DNA of 64,000 nucleotides from Candidatus Dietzia intestinipullorum (GTDB taxonomy: Bacteria; Actinomycetota; Actinomycetes; Mycobacteriales; Mycobacteriaceae), in contig DWWP01000014.1 of the NCBI GenBank assembly GCA_019119635.1, forward strand, positions 35,761 to 99,760, in the 5' to 3' direction. Positions 8,402 through 17,314 of this stretch are shown here, piece by piece (positions within the stretch are counted from its first letter, which is position 1; each line of letters starts with the position of its first letter). The notes beneath the pieces were generated by a model. It was not told where the DNA came from. It worked only from the letters and a program-made list of their open reading frames with translations, and did not search any database. The position numbers and the translations under genes were made by a program.

Positions 8402-9001
8402 TCAGGGGTCGGTGACCAGCCCGAGTGTCAGTTCGGCCATGTCGCGCGCGGTGACCGCGGTCGTCCCCGTGACGCCGAGCATGGTCCGGGTGATGGAGCC
8501 GTCGTGCAGGATCTCGAGTCGGTCGGCGAGGTCGGAGATGTTGTCCGGGTCCTGCAGCCCCATGGCCTGCAGTTCGGAGCGGAGGGTGGCGGAGATCCAT
8601 TCGCGGTACTCGGCGACGGCCACGCGGATCGCGTGTTCGCCGTCGGTCGCCGGACTGGGAAACTCGATCGCGGCGGCCACGTGACACGCTCCGGGAGCGG
8701 CGGGCTCGACGCGCTCGCGGACGATGTCGAACAGGGCGAGGATCCGCCCACGGGCGTCGGGGGCGGCCTCGGCACGCCGCTGCCACAGGGCGCGGTCCCG
8801 TTCGGCCACCGACTGTAGGTAGGCCACGACCAGCTGGTCCTTGGAGCCGAACGTGTTGTACAGGCTGGCTTTGGCCACCCCGGCCTCGCGGAGGAGACGA
8901 TCGATCCCCACGGCCCGGATGCCGTCGGTCGAGAACAGACGGATGGCCGTGGCCAGAAGCCGCTCCCGCGGCCCGGGCTTGGTCGACCGTGTACTCGTCA
9001 C
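8402..9001 (-). CDS. TetR-family transcriptional regulator
   Basis: A 199-residue regulator. The DNA-binding part is near residues 20-60 (LFSTDGIRAVGIDRLLREAG, then AKASLYNTFGSKDQLV, the classical TetR recognition helix). The C-terminal region with GCHVAAAIEF resembles TetR_C subgroups seen in AcrR-like regulators of oxidoreductases. The GTG start at 9001 is supported by TAGTCT seven bases upstream, a leaderless -10. It is convergent with the DUF2020 gene; between them a short GAGGGG / CCCCTC stem at 8378-8397 may serve as terminator. The target is unknown. Confidence 0.87.
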   Translation of the reverse strand: MTSTRSTKPGPRERLLATAIRLFSTDGIRAVGIDRLLREAGVAKASLYNTFGSKDQLVVAYLQSVAERDRALWQRRAEAAPDARGRILALFDIVRERVEPAAPGACHVAAAIEFPSPATDGEHAIRVAVAEYREWISATLRSELQAMGLQDPDNISDLADRLEILHDGSITRTMLGVTGTTAVTARDMAELTLGLVTDP

Positions 9002-9037
9002 ACAACACAGACTATCGGCCCGTCGGGGAAATGACGC

Positions 9038-9070
9038 GGGGCCGGTGCCGCCGACGGCGACACCGGCCCC
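9038..9070 (-). terminator. GC-rich terminator hairpin after the antitoxin-like gene
   Basis: GGGGCCGGTG at 9038-9047 pairs with CACCGGCCCC at 9061-9070, and the loop contains a further GCCG / CGGC stem. It sits 20 bp past the stop of the minus-strand gene at 9091 and just upstream of the TetR promoter. Confidence 0.6.
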
Positions 9071-9090
9071 GGCCCCGGCCGGTCTGTCTC

Positions 9091-9306
9091 TCAGGCGGGC
9101 GGCTGTTCGCCGGCCGGCGGCTGATCGGGCGAGCCGCCCTGATCGCCCTTGAGGAACTCGCCGGCCTTCTCCCTGGCCGTGTCGGTGTGCTCGGCGAACT
9201 TGCCGTCGGTGCGCTCGTTGAACGCATCGGTGGCCTTCTCGGTCACCTTGTCGACCTTGTCCGGGTTCTTACCTGCAACGTCCTTGATCTTGTCCATGAA
9301 TCCCAT
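9091..9306 (-). CDS. small MT0933-like (Rv0909-type) antitoxin-family protein
   Basis: A 71-residue, highly charged helical protein: GFMDKIKDVAGKNPDKVDKV, then TDAFNERTDGKFAEHTD. This matches the MT0933-like family (PF14013), which is annotated as antitoxin from the Rv0909-Rv0910 pair. Here no toxin gene of the Rv0910 SRPBCC type is adjacent, so a toxin-antitoxin role is not supported by context. The family is also widespread as a solitary, stress-associated small protein. The ribosome site AGAGGAT is seven bases before the ATG. It is next to another small stress-type protein (GlsB-like), pointing to a general stress role. Confidence 0.75.
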   Translation of the reverse strand: MGFMDKIKDVAGKNPDKVDKVTEKATDAFNERTDGKFAEHTDTAREKAGEFLKGDQGGSPDQPPAGEQPPA

Positions 9307-9368
9307 GTCTGATCCTCTCTGTTGGCGTGCGTGGACTGTGAAGGAGGCCGTGCGTCAGGCCCGGGGAG

Positions 9369-9650
9369 TCAGACCTTGGAACGGCCGCGGCCCTTGATGG
9401 CCGAGACGACGAAGATCACCAGGCATGCGCCGACGATCGAGGCGACCACGCCCCAGATCGAGAACGCGTCGGGCATCGCGCCGCCGTCGCCACTGGTGAA
9501 GAACGAGACGATCCAGCCCACGACGAAGGCGCCGACGACGCCGGACACGATGTTCGCGATCAGCCCCATCTGGGCGTTCTTGCCCATGATCATGGAGGCG
9601 ATCCAGCCGGCGAGTCCACCGACGATGATCCAGGCGATGATGGTTCCCAT
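9369..9650 (-). CDS. GlsB/YeaQ/YmgE-family small membrane protein
   Basis: The 93-residue protein has three hydrophobic segments: GTIIAWIIVGGLAGWIASMI, IANIVSGVVGAFVVGWIVSF and IWGVVASIVGACLVIFVVSA. The GWIAS and GIVGA-like glycine motifs are those of transglycosylase-associated (GlsB/YeaQ) proteins, small envelope-stress membrane proteins in many bacteria. The start at 9650 is chosen for the AAAGGA ribosome site seven bases upstream; a longer frame is not supported. The 166-bp region upstream carries its promoter, with TATGTT near 9710 as a candidate -10. Confidence 0.85.
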   Translation of the reverse strand: MGTIIAWIIVGGLAGWIASMIMGKNAQMGLIANIVSGVVGAFVVGWIVSFFTSGDGGAMPDAFSIWGVVASIVGACLVIFVVSAIKGRGRSKV

Positions 9651-9816
9651 AGTGGGGGTCCTTTCCCGATTAGTCGGTAACGACCCGGGATGGGCCGCGA
9701 CCCCAGCAGAACATATCGACGGCCCTGACGCCTCCACTCGTGCGCTTATGCCGCCAATCGTCGCCTTATCGTTACCCGAGTGACGAGTGTGACTCAGGGG
9801 GGTCGGATCCGCGCGG

Positions 9817-10713
9817 TCAGTCGTGAGGCTCGGGGCGCACCACCATGACCGGGCACGGGGCGGCCTGGAGCATGGCCCGGCTGGTGGAGCCGAGGACCAT
9901 CCCGGCGAATCCACCACGGCCGTGCGAGCCCACCACCACGAGTTGCGCGCCCTCTGACTTGCTGACCAGTGCGCGGACCGCGCGGTCGCGGGTGACAAAC
10001 CGCTCGACGGTGACGTCCGGGTACCGTTCGGAGAATCCGGCTAGCCGCTCGGACAGGACGCCGAGCTGCTGCTTCTCGAGCTCCTGCCATTCCTGCTCGC
10101 TGAGCGCGATTCCGGCGGCGGCCGCCTGCACCTGGGGGTCCATCCACGTGTGCACGGCGACGAGGGTGGTCCCGCGGGCGGCGGCCTCGACGAAGGCCCA
10201 CTCGGTGGCCTTGGTGCTGACCTCGGAGCCGTCGACGCCCACCACGACGGGGCCGGACTTCTCCAGGTCGGCCGTGTCCTCGCGGGTCACCACGACGGGG
10301 CAGAACGCGTGGCTGGCCACCGCCGCGGAGACCGAGCCGAGCACCATGCCCTTGATGCCGCCGAGGCCACGCGAGCCCAGGACTATCATCTTGGCCTTAC
10401 GTGAATAGTCGATGAGCACCTGCGACGGGTTGCCCTCGACCACGGCGTGGGAGATCTGGACGTCGGGCGCGACGTCGAGCGCGGTGGCCCTGGCCTGCTC
10501 GATGATCGGCTGGCACTCCCGCTCCAGCTCGTCGTAGACGGGCTGCGGCGGCACCATGCCCTCGGCGAACAGCGATGCCGGCATGCTGTAACTGGTCACC
10601 ACGATGAGCGGGATCCCGCGCTTGGCGGCGGTGTGGGCGGCGTACGCGACCGCGCCGGTGGAGGCGGCGGAGCCGTCGACGCCGACGACGACGGAGTGCT
10701 CGAGGGATGTCAT
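9817..10713 (-). CDS. tandem-domain universal stress protein
   Basis: Two complete Usp domains, residues ~5-145 and ~155-297. Each begins with a strand ending in a conserved VGVDGS motif and ends with the ATP-binding pattern G-x2-G-x9-G-S/T: VLGSRGLGGIKGMVLGS in the first and VVGSHGRGGFAGMVLGS in the second. ATP-binding double-Usp proteins are abundant in mycobacteria, where several are induced by hypoxia and other stress. TAGCCT is six bases before the ATG on the minus strand, so the message is probably leaderless. It lies beside two other small stress-type genes. Confidence 0.92.
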   Translation of the reverse strand: MTSLEHSVVVGVDGSAASTGAVAYAAHTAAKRGIPLIVVTSYSMPASLFAEGMVPPQPVYDELERECQPIIEQARATALDVAPDVQISHAVVEGNPSQVLIDYSRKAKMIVLGSRGLGGIKGMVLGSVSAAVASHAFCPVVVTREDTADLEKSGPVVVGVDGSEVSTKATEWAFVEAAARGTTLVAVHTWMDPQVQAAAAGIALSEQEWQELEKQQLGVLSERLAGFSERYPDVTVERFVTRDRAVRALVSKSEGAQLVVVGSHGRGGFAGMVLGSTSRAMLQAAPCPVMVVRPEPHD

Positions 10714-10754
10714 ACCCCGAGGCTACCGCTGTTCGCGACGGTCGGAAGGCGGAT

Positions 10755-10874
10755 CTACAGGTCGTCCGGGAACGGCGAGTTGGACGGGTAGGCGAGGTTG
10801 AAGCTGCCCTGGAACGCAGGGAGGACGGCGCGGCCGGGGCCGAAGAGGAAGAAGTCGACGACGGCGTCGATCAT
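10755..10874 (-). CDS. 39-residue small protein, unknown function
   Basis: A short frame beginning MIDAVVDFFLFGPGRAVLPA and ending PYPSNSPFPDDL-like (AYPSNSPFPDDL). It has a GGGAG ribosome site five to six bases before the ATG, no charge cluster, and a short amphipathic hydrophobic start. It is not part of the neighbouring genes and is transcribed toward the Usp gene. The arrangement (non-signal hydrophobic N-terminus, Pro/Ser-rich tail) resembles the 45-residue peptide at 17630. I do not recognise a family; small porin-like or membrane peptides of corynebacteria are a possible but unproven comparison. Confidence 0.55.
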   Translation of the reverse strand: MIDAVVDFFLFGPGRAVLPAFQGSFNLAYPSNSPFPDDL

Positions 10875-10942
10875 GGATACTCCCGAGGTAGATGGGACCG
10901 ATGGTGCGCGAGTGAGTGTAGCGGAGTCTTTAGACTTCGCAC

Positions 10943-11929
10943 ATGCCCAACTCAGGACCCGGGCGCCCGCGCCCCGGACGCGGGAGACCCCGGCCCCTTC
11001 CCCTGCGTGACGGTGTGGACCCGGTGCGGATCCGGCTCGCCGACCCCGGCCAGGGTCCGCGGAGCATCCCGGAGGAACTGCGGCGGCGCTTCCCCGACCG
11101 GCTCGAGGAGCTCGAGGCCGCGCTCGCCGCGGGCCTGGTGGTGACCGCTGACGGCCGGCCGGTCACCGACGCCACCCGGCGCCGCCGTGGGATGGACGTG
11201 TGGACCTACCGCGAGCCCGCGCCCGAGGTCGCGGTGCCCGGCGAGCTCGCGGTGCTCCACAGGGACGAGCGCGTCCTCGTCGTCGACAAGCCACATTTCC
11301 TCGCCACCACGCCCCGGGCCGGGCACGTCACCGAGACGGCGCTCGTGCGCGCCCGTCGCGATCTCGGCCCGGATGAGCTCGCCCCGGCGCACCGGCTCGA
11401 CCGGCTCACCGCAGGCGTGCTGCTGTTCACCACCGACCCCGCCTACCGGGCCGCCTACCAGGACCTCTTCGCCACCCGGCGCGTGCGCAAGACCTATCTG
11501 GCGGTGGCCCCGGCGCCCGAGGGGACCGCCCGGGTCCGCGAGCGGTCGAGCCGGATCGTGAAGACGCGGGGCGTCCTGCAGGCGGCCGAGGTCGACGGGG
11601 AGGCGGACGCGCACTCCCGCATCACTCTGCTCGACCGCCGCGACGACCAGCTGGGTCTGTACCGGCTGGAGCCCACGACCGGCCGGACCCATCAGCTGCG
11701 GGTGCACATGAACGCGCTCGGCACCCCGATCCTCGGCGACGACCTGTACCCGTCGATCAGGCAGGTCACGCCCGGCGACTTCAGTGACCCGCTCCAGCTG
11801 CTGGCGGAGTCGATCGAGTTCACCGACCCCGTGACGGGCGAGACGCGGAGATTCCGTACCCGCAGGGGTCTGGAGGCCTGGGAAACCGGGGTTGTCCCCC
11901 ATTCTCCGGGCCGGGTCGATCCGGCATGA
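10943..11929 (+). CDS. RluA-family 23S/tRNA pseudouridine synthase
   Basis: The catalytic signature HRLDRLTAG is at residues ~150-158, with Asp153 as the expected nucleophile; ELAVLHRDERVLVVDKP upstream and LEPTTGRTHQLRVHM downstream are the other conserved blocks of RluA-type enzymes, which turn uridine in structured RNA into pseudouridine. The N-terminal ~95 residues are Arg/Pro-rich and may bind RNA; no S4 domain is evident. The start is supported by TAGACT at 10931-10936, six bases before the ATG. The exact RNA target is not predictable. Confidence 0.9.
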   Translation: MPNSGPGRPRPGRGRPRPLPLRDGVDPVRIRLADPGQGPRSIPEELRRRFPDRLEELEAALAAGLVVTADGRPVTDATRRRRGMDVWTYREPAPEVAVPGELAVLHRDERVLVVDKPHFLATTPRAGHVTETALVRARRDLGPDELAPAHRLDRLTAGVLLFTTDPAYRAAYQDLFATRRVRKTYLAVAPAPEGTARVRERSSRIVKTRGVLQAAEVDGEADAHSRITLLDRRDDQLGLYRLEPTTGRTHQLRVHMNALGTPILGDDLYPSIRQVTPGDFSDPLQLLAESIEFTDPVTGETRRFRTRRGLEAWETGVVPHSPGRVDPA

Positions 11930-11960
11930 TTCACCGTGACCACCACGAGCAGGGGAGATC

Positions 11961-12728
11961 ATGACCATGCAGGCCGAGACTCACCACCGGGCGGAGGACG
12001 CGGCGCCCGCGGCCGTCGCCACCGACCTCGTCATGACCTACGGGGAGGGTGAGACCGAGGTGCGGGCGCTGGACCACGTGGACGCGGAGTTCGAGCGGGG
12101 CCGGTTCACCGCCATCATGGGCCCGTCGGGCTCCGGCAAGTCGACGCTCATGCACTGCATGGCCGGACTGGACCGCCCGACGTCCGGGTCGGTGCGGATC
12201 GGCGAGACCGAGATCGTCGGACTGCCGGACAAGGAGCTCACCGCGCTGCGCCGCGACCGCATCGGGTTCGTCTTCCAGTCCTTCAACCTGGTGCCCACCC
12301 TCACCGCGGAGGAGAACATCACCCTCCCGCAGGACATCGCAGGCCACGCGATCGACCGCGGGTGGTTCGACGAGGTGATCGGCCGACTCGGCATCGGCGA
12401 CCGGCTCACCCACCGGCCCTCGCAACTCTCCGGTGGCCAGCAGCAGCGGGTGGCCTGCGCCCGCGCGCTCGTGGGGCGGCCGGACATCCTGTTCGGGGAC
12501 GAGCCGACCGGCAACCTGGACTCCACCTCGTCCGCGGAGGTCCTCTCGATCCTGCGCAGCGCGGCCGACGACTTCTCCCAGACCGTCGTGATCGTCACCC
12601 ACGACCCGCGGGCGGCTACCTACGCCGACCGGGTCCTGTTGCTTGCCGACGGCCGCGTCCGCAGTGAGCTCGACCGGCCCTCGACCGACGACGTGCTGGG
12701 CGCGCTCCGCAGCCTCGAGGAGCTGTAG
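11961..12728 (+). CDS. ABC transporter ATP-binding protein (MacB/LolD type)
   Basis: All nucleotide-binding motifs are present: Walker A GPSGSGKST (~53-61), Q-loop FVFQSFNLVPTLTAEENI, signature LSGGQQQRVACARAL, Walker B ILFGDEPTGNLD and the H-loop VIVTHD. The sequence TGNLDS after Walker B is typical of the MacB/LolD/FtsE class that works with FtsX-type permeases. The gene is followed two bases later by such a permease, forming one operon. GGGGA is six bases before the ATG. The pair probably exports or extracts a lipid, peptide or drug. Confidence 0.93.
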   Translation: MTMQAETHHRAEDAAPAAVATDLVMTYGEGETEVRALDHVDAEFERGRFTAIMGPSGSGKSTLMHCMAGLDRPTSGSVRIGETEIVGLPDKELTALRRDRIGFVFQSFNLVPTLTAEENITLPQDIAGHAIDRGWFDEVIGRLGIGDRLTHRPSQLSGGQQQRVACARALVGRPDILFGDEPTGNLDSTSSAEVLSILRSAADDFSQTVVIVTHDPRAATYADRVLLLADGRVRSELDRPSTDDVLGALRSLEEL

Positions 12729-12730
12729 TC

Positions 12731-15271
12731 ATGCGCTCCGGCCCCATGACGCGGGTGACGCTGCGCAACGTCTCCGCGCACAAGCTGCGATTGGTCCTGT
12801 CGGTCCTGGCGGTGGTCCTGGGCACGGCGTTCGTCACGGGTTCGCTCGTGTTCACCGCCACGCTCAAGGGCACCTTCGACCGGCTGCTCGAGGAGGGCAC
12901 CGAGGGCCTGTCGGTGATGATCGAGCCCGAGGACCCGCGCGGTGCGGGCGTGCCGTTCGATCTGGTCGACCGCGTCCGCGAGACGCCCGGCGTGGACGCC
13001 GCCGAGCCGGGGGTGTCCGGCACGGTGGTCCTGTTCAACGCCGACGGGTCCCCGTACCAGACCGGCGGTGCCCCGTCGGAGGGCGTGGAGTGGGTCGACG
13101 ACGACGAGGCGGTCGGTGGCGTCGGCGAGCTGACCGCGGGCCACGCCCCCGAGGCCCCCGACCAGGTGCTGCTGCCCGAGGGCGTGCTCGACCAGGCCGG
13201 GCTGTCCCTCGGGGACCCCGCGCAGGTGTACACGGTCTCGCAGGGGATGGTCGACGTCACCGTCGTCGGGACCTACGTCTCCCCGTCGGACACGGGCGGC
13301 TACGTGGGTGTCGCGTTCTCCCCGGACACGGCCCGCGAGATGTTCACCGACGGCGTCCACGCCCAGAACATCGCCGTCAAGGCCGAGCCGGGCGTCGAGC
13401 AGGGCGAGCTGCGGGACCGACTGGCCGCCGAGCTGCCCGAACAGAACGTCCGGACGGGCGAGGAGGTCTCCGAGGAGCTCTCCGCCCAGCTGTCGACCAT
13501 GCTCGATTTCGTCAACTACTTCTTCGTGGCGTTCGGCCTGATCGCCCTGCTGGTGGGCACGTTCATCATCTACAACACCTTCTCGATGCTCGTCGCGCAG
13601 CGGCTCCGCGAGCTTGCGCTGCTGCGGGCGATCGGCGCGTCCCGCCGGCAGCTCACGCGCTCGGTGATCGCGGAGGCCGCCCTCACGGGCGTGGTGGGGT
13701 CGGTGCTCGGCGTGGTGGCCGGCTTCGGCCTGGCCAAGGGGATCTTCCTGACCCTCGACGCGTTCGACCTGGGCATCCCGTCCAGCGAGCTGGCGCTCAC
13801 GCCCACCGCGATCATCACCCCGCTCGTCCTGGGCTTCGTGGTGACCGTCTTCTCCGCGTGGGCGCCGGCCCGCCGGGCGGGACGCGTGGCACCGGTCCAG
13901 GGCATGCGGGTCGGCGCGACCGCGGTCGAGGCCGGCGGCGCGACCCGCACGGTGCTCGGGTCGTTCGCCGTGGTGTGCGGAATCCTGCTCGCCCTGATCG
14001 GCACCTGGCACGACGAGACCTCCACCGGCGCCATCACGGTGGGGGTCGGCGCGGCCGCGCTGATCATCGGCAGCTTCCTCGTGATGCCCGCGCTGGCCAA
14101 GCCCATCGCCGGCGGGATCGGCAGGGTCATCGGAGCGCCCTTCGGCGCCGTCGGGCGGCTGGCCGCGACCAACGCCGGGCGCAACACCCGTCGCACCGCC
14201 GCGACCGCCTTCGCGCTCACCCTGGGCCTCACGCTGGTCGCGGCGTTCGGCACGCTCGGTGCCACCACCAAGGCCAGCATCGACGGGATCATCGACGACG
14301 GACTCGACGCCGACGTGGTGGTGCAGGGCGTCCCGACCGGCGGGGGGATGCCGATGCCGCTGTCGGCCGGGCTCCCGGACCGGATCGCCGGGGTCGACGG
14401 GGTCGACGACGTGGTCTCGTACAGCTTCGGCTACGGCATGCTCGGCGGCGAGTCCCAGCCGGTCGCGGCGGTACGCGGCCCGGTCGAGGAGCTGGTCAGC
14501 GCGACCGTGACCGACGGGTCGATCCAGCCGGGACCCGACTCGCTGATCGTCTCCTCCGACGTCGCCCGCTCGAACGGCTGGACCATGGGCGCGCAGGTTC
14601 CACTCGTCGGACCCGACGGGACGGAGATCGATCTGACGGTGACCGGCGTCTACTCCGACGCCGAGATCCTCGGGCCGTTCTACATCGGTAACGACACGTA
14701 CGAGCAGATGATCCCGGAGAACCTCCGCAACACGCAGATGGTCCTCGCGACCGCGGCGGACGGCACCTCCACGGAGCAGCTGGTGGAGTCGATGACCGAC
14801 GAGCTGGCCGACATCCCCATCGCCTCGGTGCAGACCAAGCAGCAGTTCATCGACGTCCAGGCCGGCGGGATCGACCAGTTGCTCACGGTCATCTACGCGC
14901 TGCTCGGGCTGGCGCTGGTGATCGCGGTGCTGGGCATCGTCAACACCCTGGCGCTGTCGGTGATCGAGCGACGCACGGAGATCGGGATGCTGCGCGCCGT
15001 GGGCACCCAGCGCTCGCAGATCAGGCGGACGATCAACCTCGAGTCCACCCAGATCGCGGTGTTCGGGGCACTGGTCGGCGCGGCCGTGGGCGTGTACCTG
15101 GGATGGGCCTTCGTCCGGGTGCTGGCCGGCAGTGGCCTGACGGCCACCACGATCCCGTGGGCGACCATCGGGATCGTCCTGGTGTGCTCCGCGCTGGTGG
15201 GCGTGATCGCCTCACTGTGGCCCGCGCACCGGGCGGCCAGGACGGATCCGCTCGAGGCGATCGCGGAGTGA
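12731..15271 (+). CDS. FtsX-like ABC permease with two permease modules
   Basis: 846 residues with an N-terminal helix (~20-42), a large extracytoplasmic domain (~45-240), three helices (~255-400) and a further repeat of the same plan, with FtsX domains (YNTFSMLVAQRLRELALLRAIG and LALSVIERRTEIGMLRAVGT). This ten-helix, duplicated layout is that of actinobacterial macrolide/lipid-type exporters in which one protein replaces a permease dimer. It directly follows its ATPase. The substrate is unknown. It ends eight bases from a convergent TetR gene. Confidence 0.9.
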   Translation: MRSGPMTRVTLRNVSAHKLRLVLSVLAVVLGTAFVTGSLVFTATLKGTFDRLLEEGTEGLSVMIEPEDPRGAGVPFDLVDRVRETPGVDAAEPGVSGTVVLFNADGSPYQTGGAPSEGVEWVDDDEAVGGVGELTAGHAPEAPDQVLLPEGVLDQAGLSLGDPAQVYTVSQGMVDVTVVGTYVSPSDTGGYVGVAFSPDTAREMFTDGVHAQNIAVKAEPGVEQGELRDRLAAELPEQNVRTGEEVSEELSAQLSTMLDFVNYFFVAFGLIALLVGTFIIYNTFSMLVAQRLRELALLRAIGASRRQLTRSVIAEAALTGVVGSVLGVVAGFGLAKGIFLTLDAFDLGIPSSELALTPTAIITPLVLGFVVTVFSAWAPARRAGRVAPVQGMRVGATAVEAGGATRTVLGSFAVVCGILLALIGTWHDETSTGAITVGVGAAALIIGSFLVMPALAKPIAGGIGRVIGAPFGAVGRLAATNAGRNTRRTAATAFALTLGLTLVAAFGTLGATTKASIDGIIDDGLDADVVVQGVPTGGGMPMPLSAGLPDRIAGVDGVDDVVSYSFGYGMLGGESQPVAAVRGPVEELVSATVTDGSIQPGPDSLIVSSDVARSNGWTMGAQVPLVGPDGTEIDLTVTGVYSDAEILGPFYIGNDTYEQMIPENLRNTQMVLATAADGTSTEQLVESMTDELADIPIASVQTKQQFIDVQAGGIDQLLTVIYALLGLALVIAVLGIVNTLALSVIERRTEIGMLRAVGTQRSQIRRTINLESTQIAVFGALVGAAVGVYLGWAFVRVLAGSGLTATTIPWATIGIVLVCSALVGVIASLWPAHRAARTDPLEAIAE

Positions 15272-15279
15272 GGCGGTAG

Positions 15280-15879
15280 CTATCTGCGCAGGCCGAAGAG
15301 GTTGCGCGGTCCGCGGTGCTCGTGCCGCGCGAGAGCGGAGCCGAGGAGTCCGGCGTCGCGCGCGGTGTCGACGTCCTGTCCGGCCAGTCTGCCGAGGGCG
15401 TGTTCCCAGACCAGGCCCTCGAACACGGTGAGCAGGTCCAGCGCCGCGCTCGCGGGGTCGCGCAGGCCGGCGGCGTCGAGCGCGGAGGCGAGGTCGGACG
15501 GGTCGAGGAGGGAGGCCACGAGGTCGGTGGTGTCCGCCTCCCCGGTGAGCTCCACGATGAGTGCCCAGCGGGCCGCGAGCTCGCCCCGGTAGTCGGCGAG
15601 GAGCCCGTCGACCATCGACGTCAGCGTCGACAGCACATCGTCGGCGTCGGAGGAGTCCAACTCCTGGATGCCGGAGACCTCGACGAACCCGCGCAGCAGG
15701 GAGATCAGCCGGTCGACGGTGAGGGTGATGAGCTGCGCCCGCGTGCGGCAGTAGTACGACGTGGACCCCGAGGGGAGCCCCGCCTCGGAGTCGACGGCGC
15801 GATGGGTCAGGGCGCGGACACCGTCCCTCGCGACCACCTCGATCGCGGAATCGGCGATGAGCGTGCGCCTGTCCTCCAT
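15280..15879 (-). CDS. TetR-family transcriptional regulator
   Basis: The N-terminus IADSAIEVVARDGVRALTHRA followed by VDSEAGLPSGSTSYYCRTR is a TetR helix-turn-helix, here of the GSTSYYF subgroup. The C-terminal domain holds the usual effector helices (ELTGEADTTDLVASLL). GGGAG is seven bases before the ATG. It is convergent with the FtsX permease and shares the strand of the desaturase gene upstream, so it could regulate either; no operator matching the desaturase palindrome was seen at its own promoter. Confidence 0.87.
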   Translation of the reverse strand: MEDRRTLIADSAIEVVARDGVRALTHRAVDSEAGLPSGSTSYYCRTRAQLITLTVDRLISLLRGFVEVSGIQELDSSDADDVLSTLTSMVDGLLADYRGELAARWALIVELTGEADTTDLVASLLDPSDLASALDAAGLRDPASAALDLLTVFEGLVWEHALGRLAGQDVDTARDAGLLGSALARHEHRGPRNLFGLRR

Positions 15880-16005
15880 TGGGGCTCCCGTCGTCGTGGG
15901 TGATGGGCGATCGACTCGACCGGTGTAGCGCCGGCCGTCGACGATGACCCCCCGGGTCGTGCGTCAGCCTATAGCCGCAGTCACGTTCCGGTGGCCAGAA
16001 CACGA

Positions 16006-16039
16006 CACGCCCCGACACCGTGATCGGTGTCGGGGCGTG
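16006..16039 (-). terminator. 15-bp terminator hairpin of the desaturase gene
   Basis: CACGCCCCGACACCG at 16006-16020 pairs perfectly with CGGTGTCGGGGCGTG at 16025-16039 across a TGAT loop. It lies 36 bp past the desaturase stop on the minus strand. Confidence 0.8.
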
Positions 16040-16075
16040 GGGCAGGGTGCGTTCAGCCCCCGGGGAAGGCTCCGC

Positions 16076-17314
16076 TCAGGCCGCGGAGCGCTGCTTTCCG
16101 GCGCGCCTGGCGCGATTGTGCTTGATCGCGGTCAGCAGGCCCGAGCGCTGTCCCTCCGGGGTCGGGTAGCTGGTGGGCTGGCCCTCGAACATGCGCTCCG
16201 AACGGGTCTCGGGGGCGTCGTCGACGGTCGCGCGGAGCATGTGGTTGGGCAGTGACATCTTGGCGATGGTGCGCCACGCCTTGAGGTACTGGACGGGCAG
16301 CGGGCCGGCCACGTAGGGCAGGTCGTACTTGCGGCACACCTCGCGGACGCGCACCGACGCCTCAGCCAGTCGGTTGGACGACATGTCCGGGTAGAGGTGG
16401 TGCTCGATCTGGTACGACAGGTTGCCGGACATGAAGTCGATGACCGGCCCGCCGGTGAGGTTGGCCGAGCCGAGCATCTGCCGCAGGTACCACTGCGACC
16501 GGGTCTCGCCGGCGAGGTCGGACTTGGTGAACTTCTCCGCGCCGTCGGGGAAGTGGCCGCAGAAGATCACGGCGTTGGTCCACACGTTGCGGATGCCGTT
16601 GGCCACGAGGTTCGCGGTGATGGTGGACTTCCAGCCCTTGCGCGACAGCGCTGGGTACAGGACGTAGTCCTTGACGACCTGCCGGGTGGCCTTCTTGGCG
16701 AACAGCGAGACCTTGTGCTTGGTCTCGTCGCGGTCGTCCCGCCCCTTGACGACCTTGCCCAGCTCGAGGTGCTGGATCCCCACGCCCCACTGGAACAGCA
16801 GCGCGAGCGCCGCGTTGTAGACCAGGTTGCCGTAGTAGAAGGGATGCCAGCGCTGGTCGCGGGTCACCCGGAGCACGCCGTACCCGACGTCGTCGTCCAT
16901 CCCGACGATGTTGGTGTACTTGTGGTGCATGTAGTTGTGGGTCTGCTTCCAGTGCTCGGAGGTGCCCACGTTGTCCCACTCCCACGTGGTGGAGTGGATC
17001 TCCGGGTCGTTCATCCAGTCCCACTGCCCGTGCATGATGTTGTGCCCGAGCTCCATGTTCTCGACGATCTTGGACACCCCGAGCGCGCCGGCGCCGATCG
17101 TCCAGGCGGTGCGGTTGCGCGAGCTCGTGATGAGCAGGGCGCGGGCGGCCATCTCGAGACCGCGCTGGAAGCGGATCGTGTTCCGGATATAGGCCGCGTC
17201 ACGCTCCCCGAGCGAACCGATGATGTCCTGACGAATCTGCTCGAGCTCGGCGCCGAGCGACTCGACGTCGTCCTCGGACAGGTGCGCGAATTCGGGTACG
17301 TCTTTGATTGCCAT
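16076..17314 (-). CDS. desA3: DesA3-like membrane acyl-CoA delta-9 desaturase
   Basis: A 412-residue membrane fatty acid desaturase with the three histidine boxes: HNIMH (preceding GQWDWMND), the HxxxHH-type box in HNYMHHKYTNIVGMDDD and a late QIEHHLYP. The overall sequence (AIKDVPEFAHLS, VTRDQRW, GHFPDGAEKFT, DDAPETRSERMF) closely follows my memory of M. tuberculosis DesA3 (Rv3229c), which makes oleoyl-CoA from stearoyl-CoA. In M. tuberculosis the partner reductase Rv3230c is adjacent; it is absent here. I set the start at the ATG ending at 17314; the longer frame to 17527 runs through the promoter and operator. TACCGT lies six bases upstream, inside the operator, so the transcript is probably leaderless. 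Confidence 0.93.
   Translation of the reverse strand: MAIKDVPEFAHLSEDDVESLGAELEQIRQDIIGSLGERDAAYIRNTIRFQRGLEMAARALLITSSRNRTAWTIGAGALGVSKIVENMELGHNIMHGQWDWMNDPEIHSTTWEWDNVGTSEHWKQTHNYMHHKYTNIVGMDDDVGYGVLRVTRDQRWHPFYYGNLVYNAALALLFQWGVGIQHLELGKVVKGRDDRDETKHKVSLFAKKATRQVVKDYVLYPALSRKGWKSTITANLVANGIRNVWTNAVIFCGHFPDGAEKFTKSDLAGETRSQWYLRQMLGSANLTGGPVIDFMSGNLSYQIEHHLYPDMSSNRLAEASVRVREVCRKYDLPYVAGPLPVQYLKAWRTIAKMSLPNHMLRATVDDAPETRSERMFEGQPTSYPTPEGQRSGLLTAIKHNRARRAGKQRSAA

Noticed and set aside
9091..9306. A toxin-antitoxin pair
   Set aside because: The protein is of antitoxin-type family, but no toxin-like gene is adjacent; both neighbours are a TetR regulator and a GlsB-type membrane protein.
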